In this document: one piece after another, positions 55,151 through 58,777 of the stretch
How the letters are laid out: each line of letters begins with the position of its first letter
How positions within the stretch are numbered: position 1 is the stretch's first letter
Source of the DNA: Cristatella mucedo
Taxonomy: Eukaryota; Bryozoa; Phylactolaemata; Cristatellidae
Length of the DNA stretch: 58,777 nt
Reading direction: 5' to 3'
Assembly (NCBI GenBank): GCA_009760855.2
Contig: WPIO01000111.1
Span: 1,295,001-1,353,777 of the forward strand
Translations under genes and position numbers: made by a program
The notes under the pieces: model-generated
Told to the model about the DNA's origin: nothing
What the model saw: the letters and a program-made list of their open reading frames with translations, nothing else
Databases searched by the model: none

Positions 55151-55784
55151 CTTGTAGCGTTCAGCAAATTGAAGTCTTAAAAAATATACGTCGAAAGAAA
55201 AATATAAAAATTTGAAGGCTGCTTGCTGAGGCTGTTTATACATGAAAACTATTCTAGATGTAGTGTAGGCAGCACGTCACAGCAGGGCAAAACAGCTCAC
55301 ACTCTGAATACTGCAGAGGTCGGCCAATGTACTGTGGCAACGTAAACAGTTGAACGCACATATCTATGAATGTTGCTGTTACCCATGCAGTAAAGATTTA
55401 AGAAAATTGTTCTTCCAAGACGACGTAAGGTACCCATACAAAATCACAAAATCATACTCCAATCTAAAGCAAGGGCAGATAAGGGTTTCACAAATTTAAA
55501 GCCATTCAGATTCAGAAATTGTTAAGTCGGCAAGCCATAATCCTGCATCTAACTCATATATGGGCATCCCAGATACAAGCCACTTGATACGAATGGGTCG
55601 TAGGCATACACAGGCCGACGAAGACCGGTCGATGTAATGAGCATGCAAAAATCATAGCTTGAATTGAACAGCGATTTACTTACCTATGAACCCAACTGTT
55701 TGTGATCGGCCTTATTCGCAAATCGAAAAGATATACCGCGAGACTATTTACGGCACTCCTTTACGATAGCCAAACTGTCGTCAG
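55151..55784. other. Unassigned sequence
   Basis: No gene or repeat was recognised. Confidence 0.4.
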
Positions 55785-55914
55785 CACATAACGAAAGAGC
55801 CTTAGCTGGCAAGCAGATTCCCAACAGGCCTCCTGCTGACCAGAGATTGGTGGAAAGGAAACACGATCGGTTATTTGAGAACCGTCCGTCCGGTAGCTGG
55901 AAAGCTTGCTGCAG
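55785..55914 (+). repeat. Direct duplication, copy 1
   Basis: The segment 'tagctggcaagcagattccc' ... 'gcacgatcggttatttgag' ... 'ggtagctgga' is repeated at 56768-56905 with substitutions, each time followed by the beginning of a SINE1 head. Confidence 0.85.
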
Positions 55915-56095
55915 GTTTTGAAATAGCCAGCCGTAATGGCTCAGTAATTAAGCCAGTTCCTTTCCCTACCTCACCCCGAGGTCGTGGGTTTGTTTCCTCC
56001 GGTGGGCGGTCATTTATCGTCACTGCAAGCGATGGTGAAAGCAGTGAACGCTCTTCTGTCGCTATTAAAATGAAGCTTTTCCAGAAGGTATGTTT
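55915..56095 (+). mobile_element. SINE1, first of three tandem copies
   Basis: Head 'agccgtaatggctcagtaat', B-box area 'ccgaggtcgtgggtttgtt', body 'cgtcactgcaagcgatggtg' and 'gctcttctgtcgctatta', shortened 3' end. Confidence 0.8.
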
Positions 56096-56278
56096 TTTGT
56101 GAACCGTGACGGCCAGCTAGGAATGAAGGTTGCTTTCACAACCTTGGTCCCGAGGTCGTGGGTTAGATTCATGCCGTGGGCAAGCCTGTATCACCGCTGC
56201 AAGAGGTGGTGAACGCCATAACGGCTCTTCTGTCGCTATAAAAAAGAGGCTGTTTTTAATCAGCTAGGATTTCTTTGG
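56096..56278 (+). mobile_element. SINE1, second of three tandem copies
   Basis: Head 'gaaccgtgacggccagctag', B-box 'aggtcgtgggttagattc', body 'caccgctgcaagaggtggtg', end 'aaaagaggctgtttttaat' and 'cagctaggatttc'. Confidence 0.82.
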
Positions 56279-56455
56279 TGAGCCGTGAGTGCTTACTAGG
56301 AAAGGCGGCTGCATTCACGTGCTCGTTCCTGAGGTTGAGGGTTCCTTTCCTGCGGTGGGCGATCCTTTATTGCATCTGCATGCAGTGCTGAAAGCCGTAA
56401 AGGCTCTTCTAGCGCTATACAAAAAGAGGCTGTTCAATCAGCTAGGATTTTTTTT
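56279..56455 (+). mobile_element. SINE1, third of three tandem copies
   Basis: Head 'gtgagccgtgagtgcttact', B-box 'ttgagggttcctttcctg', body 'ggcgatcctttattgcatct', end 'agaggctgttcaatcagc' and T8. It joins a LINE A UTR directly at its T run. Confidence 0.82.
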
Positions 56456-56640
56456 AACCATACTTGCATGCTGACCCTGTGCTTGTCACCCCAAAAGCAA
56501 ATTTTTAATGTTACTTACCAAGCATGATCCCAGTAGCCATTCGATCATGTTTCCTTTAAAACAACTGTATAGCACCTATAAGGAGATTGAGTTCAGGGTG
56601 CTTTATAAATTGTATTATTATTATAAATATTAAATAATAA
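56456..56640 (+). mobile_element. LINE family A UTR and tail fragment
   Basis: From 'aaccatacttgcatgctgac' through a degraded stem-loop ('tatagcacctataaggagat') to 'attattattata'. Confidence 0.75.
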
Positions 56641-56767
56641 GTTGGTTTTCTAACCATCCACTTTAACCAAGTTGGCTGCATTCAATGCGCGAATGTCATC
56701 AATACAAGCAGCAAATGAGCTGAGATTGATCGACTTGCTGCAGAGCTGAGAATGATCAAAGTAATTG

Positions 56768-56905
56768 GTCACATAATGAGAGAGCCATAGCTGGCAAGCA
56801 GATTCCCATCACGGCTCCTGCTGACCTGAGATTGGTGGAATGGAAGCACGATCGGATATTTGAGAACCGACTGTTCGGTAGCTGGAACGCTTGCTGTAGG
56901 TTTCA
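56768..56905 (+). repeat. Direct duplication, copy 2
   Basis: Second copy of 55785-55914, about 983 bp downstream, ending with 'tagctggaacgcttgctgta'. A SINE1 head remnant follows at about 56906-56950. Confidence 0.85.
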
Positions 56906-56944
56906 AATAAGCGAGTCGTAAAGGCTTAGTAATTAAGCCGGTTC

Positions 56945-57095
56945 CTTTAACGGCTTTCTATTCATGTTGTTTATCCACCACGACATGACACAAAATTCAA
57001 TCGCGTTTCCATTTGCAGCATTTTGTAAGCGCCTAGAAAGGTTCGAGTTATTTGAGGGCACTTTATTGCATGCATTACGTCTATTAATAATAATA
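56945..57095 (+). mobile_element. LINE family A tail fragment
   Basis: From 'ttcatgttgtttatcc' to the stem-loop ('gtaagcgcctagaaagg', 'gagggcactttattgc') and AATAATAAT. Confidence 0.75.
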
Positions 57096-57164
57096 TGGTT
57101 TCTAACTGAGAGAGCGGCAGCGGCATATGCGGAGGCTGCGGTAGCAGTAAGCCGTTTGGTTTTG

Positions 57165-57350
57165 GTGAGCCGTAATGGCTCACTAGGTAAGGCGGTTGCT
57201 TTTCATGACCTCAGGCCCCGAGGTCGTGGGTTCGAATCCTGTGGTATGCGATCCTTATCGCCGCTTCAAGTGGTGGTGATAGCCGTCAAGGCTCTTATGT
57301 CGCTATACAAAAAGAGGCTGTTAAATTAAGCTTGGTATTTTTTTCGTCCC
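57165..57350 (+). mobile_element. SINE1, best copy with Pol III boxes
   Basis: A tRNA-derived SINE transcribed (when active) by RNA polymerase III from internal promoters. The A box TGGCTCACTAGG is at 57176-57187 and the B box GGTTCGAATCC, a perfect consensus, at 57229-57239. The spacing is normal for a tRNA. The unrelated body follows ('cgccgcttcaagtggtggtg', 'gctcttatgtcgctata', 'agaggctgttaaat') with a short T-rich tail. No protein is encoded; the ORFs over it are by-products. Confidence 0.88.
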
Positions 57351-57507
57351 GCGGCGGTTAGGTCCAGCTCGACGCAGGCAGCCACGTGGACGTACCCGTC
57401 AAAGCCGAAACGCGCTGCAGGGTGCCGGGCGTTCCAGCCCACTGAGCTCTAAGTCTCAGAGGTCTATTAAGTATAACTCGAGTTCAAGAGACCTAGTCAT
57501 GCCCTAT
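57351..57507. other. GC-rich linker before SINE2
   Basis: Not matched elsewhere in the window. It includes 'gggcgttccagccc', which has weak B-box resemblance, so another small Pol III-type repeat cannot be excluded. Confidence 0.25.
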
Positions 57508-57660
57508 CGCCGAGCTGGTTTGGTCCAGCGGTTAAGGTACTCACCCCCGACCAAGGTCTAGCTGAGGTCGTGGGCTCAAGCCCGGAGGCAAATGTGAAGC
57601 GCCCGAATAGAGATTAAGTTCTCTTCGGGCACTATACAAATGGATTATATTTTTTATTTA
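57508..57660 (+). mobile_element. SINE2, tRNA-like head with LINE A-type tail
   Basis: The head carries A box TGGTCCAGCGGT at 57521-57532 and B box GGCTCAAGCCC at 57573-57583. From 57590 it carries a 3' module matching the LINE A end: 'gtgaagcgcccgaa', core AGAGATTAAGTTCTCT, then 'tcgggc' and 'actatacaaatg'. The outer stem bases (GCCCGA 57601-57606 with TCGGGC 57625-57630) differ from LINE A but still pair. It has no acceptor-stem pairing, so it is not a tRNA gene. A second copy is at 30478-30620 (-). Confidence 0.85.
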
Positions 57661-58030
57661 ACTCGCAGCACTAATAAAAGAGCAGAAGACGAGAAGCAGT
57701 GGATTTAGGTGGCGCAGGCCCAGCCCGCTCTAAACACTAAACGTAAACCCTAAACAGTAAATAGTAAAAATCATGTACACTAAGCACTAGAAAATAAACC
57801 CTAAAATATTCAACCATATACCTGGGTAAATGTCCTACACCAGGGAGGGAATTTCCGGGGAAAAGGTCCAGGGGGAAAAATTCCGTACCTTTTATATACT
57901 TCATAAATCACTGCAAACTGTACGTTCTGCCAAATTCAAAACTACTTAGGGCCATTTAAATTTCATTTGAGAGGCTAGTCATACGTCGAGATTTGTGTGA
58001 AACACCATGGTATAAAGTCTACAAGAGTGA
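57661..58030. other. Unassigned, with CTAAAC-rich short words
   Basis: The stretch 57730-57810 has repeated 'taaac/ccctaaa' words but no regular period. No gene was recognised. Confidence 0.4.
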
Positions 58031-58034
58031 CGCC

Positions 58035-58620
58035 TTTTCTGTAATGTATTGTATCAAAGTCGACGACTTCACCAAGTCTAGAGACTAAGTGAGTATATGC
58101 AGAGTGCTCCATGGGCACTCAAAGCCTACGCGATTTGGTAGCCTACCGACTTCATTTCATGCAAGAGATGTAAAGTGAAAAGCACGGCTGAGCCAGGAAG
58201 TCAATTGACGTAGTGAGTAATATGAAGCAAGAATCTTAGAATGGCTGGCAAGGAATTGGAACTGTCGGCAGCAGCATAGTAAATGGCGTTACGTAAGAAT
58301 TTTGGAAGTGAGCACTGCAGTGTGGGACCAGCAGAGGGAAAGCTTGCATCGCTAATGTTTGAGGTATTTTATCACGTAGTACAGCTTTTCCTAAAGTAAA
58401 GGTCGATACAGCTCGTTGGTAACGGTTAGCAAAAAAGCGAAGGAGTAAGGAAGCGACATCTCGCCTACGCGGAACGATCAAAGTTACATCCGAGATTTCG
58501 TGCACGAAAACACTAACTCTCTGTTCGTAGCCCAAATCATCCTCCAAGAAAAAGTGGGTATAGTGCTCAAGACTTTCCGATTGCACAATCCAAGTACGAC
58601 TGGCTTTCTGTGTGCACACA
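58035..58620 (-). mobile_element. LINE family B, degraded copy
   Basis: Minus-strand: a tail 'aatgtattgtatc' and the segments for the C-terminus ('ggtagcctaccgacttca', 'ttaatggcgttacg'-like, 'gtgggaccagcagaggg'), continuing upstream with LEHYTHFFLEDDLGYEQRV-like coding, comparable to FEHVSPLLKELEWLPVEQR. A minus ORF (58236-58619) spans part of it by chance. Confidence 0.6.
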
Positions 58621-58777
58621 GCAGCACCCAGACTATCGCACCCAACTATGAGAAGTGACCTGTATGGCTGAGGTACAGTTGGGCAAAGACGTGTGGTGAC
58701 AAAAGGTGACGGATTCCAGCCAATGGTGTAGCAACGTCACTGTAACCGCGATCGACATGCAGCTGCGAAAGATCACA
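58621..58777. other. Unassigned right edge
   Basis: No feature was recognised in the last 157 bases. It may still be degraded LINE B. Confidence 0.3.

Noticed and set aside
57508-57590. A tRNA gene
   Set aside because: A and B boxes are present but there is no acceptor-stem pairing. The unit continues into a LINE-like tail and recurs at 30478-30620, so it is a SINE head.
57730-57810. An interstitial telomeric repeat (CCCTAA-like words)
   Set aside because: Only a few isolated 'ccctaaa' words with irregular spacing; no tandem array.

Overview
This is a repeat-dominated piece of an animal (metazoan) nuclear genome, most likely a marine or other invertebrate; the species cannot be fixed from the sequence. 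There are no bacterial features: no operons or ribosome binding sites, no dense ORFs. Instead there are splice sites, tRNA-derived SINEs, APE-type LINEs, LTRs, a hAT transposon, satellites and long microsatellites. Nearly every ORF over 60 codons is part of a transposon or an accident of low-complexity DNA.

Host genes are sparse. The clearest is the last coding exon of a merlin (NF2/Mer) homologue at 642-852 (+), with a splice acceptor, stop codon and probable 1.1 kb 3' UTR. On the minus strand, 16910-17159 is a well-bounded exon for part of an immunoglobulin-like domain. A possible membrane-anchor/cytoplasmic-tail exon (17497-17769) lies just upstream of it. At 39353-40127 is an AT-rich degraded gene, tentatively compared with the region before the type-B DNA polymerase of Polinton/adintovirus-like elements.

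Mobile elements by class. (1) LINE family A (L2/CR1-like, about 25 fragments in both orientations) ends in a conserved stem-loop followed by (ATT)n; its longest copy is 51880-53540. (2) LINE family B (a related clade ending in ACATT repeats) has its best copy at 46343-48490 (-) with a 576-codon open reverse-transcriptase frame. (3) SINE1 has a tRNA-like head with A and B boxes; SINE2 has another tRNA-like head joined to a tail that copies the LINE A stem-loop. (4) LTR1 is present as two solo LTRs (4139-5777 and 7432-8746) with 4-bp target duplications and variable internal repeats. LTR2 (25539-25968, 38817-39229) and LTR3 (15727-16130, 20934-21217, 26017-26160) are shorter families. (5) A dead hAT transposon (GTF2IRD2/ZBED-like transposase) fills 10619-12714. 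(6) There is an R2-type endonuclease remnant (about 30045-30340) and a candidate pogo-like terminal repeat (33135-33185).

Tandem DNA: satellite S1 (about 150-200 bp units) runs from about 45850 to 51090 with LINE B and LINE A copies inserted, and recurs inverted at 36850-37360. Satellite S2 (about 165-172 bp units) occurs at 3650-4138 and 5778-6030 (split by LTR1 copy A), 7080-7210 and 38310-38815. A heptamer array (44733-45620) changes from TTTATAA to TTTATTA to TTTATTG units and is bracketed by a 23-bp direct repeat.

Insertions are nested and can be ordered: LTR1 copy B interrupts a LINE A tail, LTR1 copy A interrupts S2, LINE A copies sit on the tails of older LINE A copies, and three SINE1 copies are stacked head to tail. 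The most notable biological signal is the shared, covarying 3' stem-loop of LINE A and SINE2, which suggests the SINE is or was mobilised by the LINE A reverse transcriptase.
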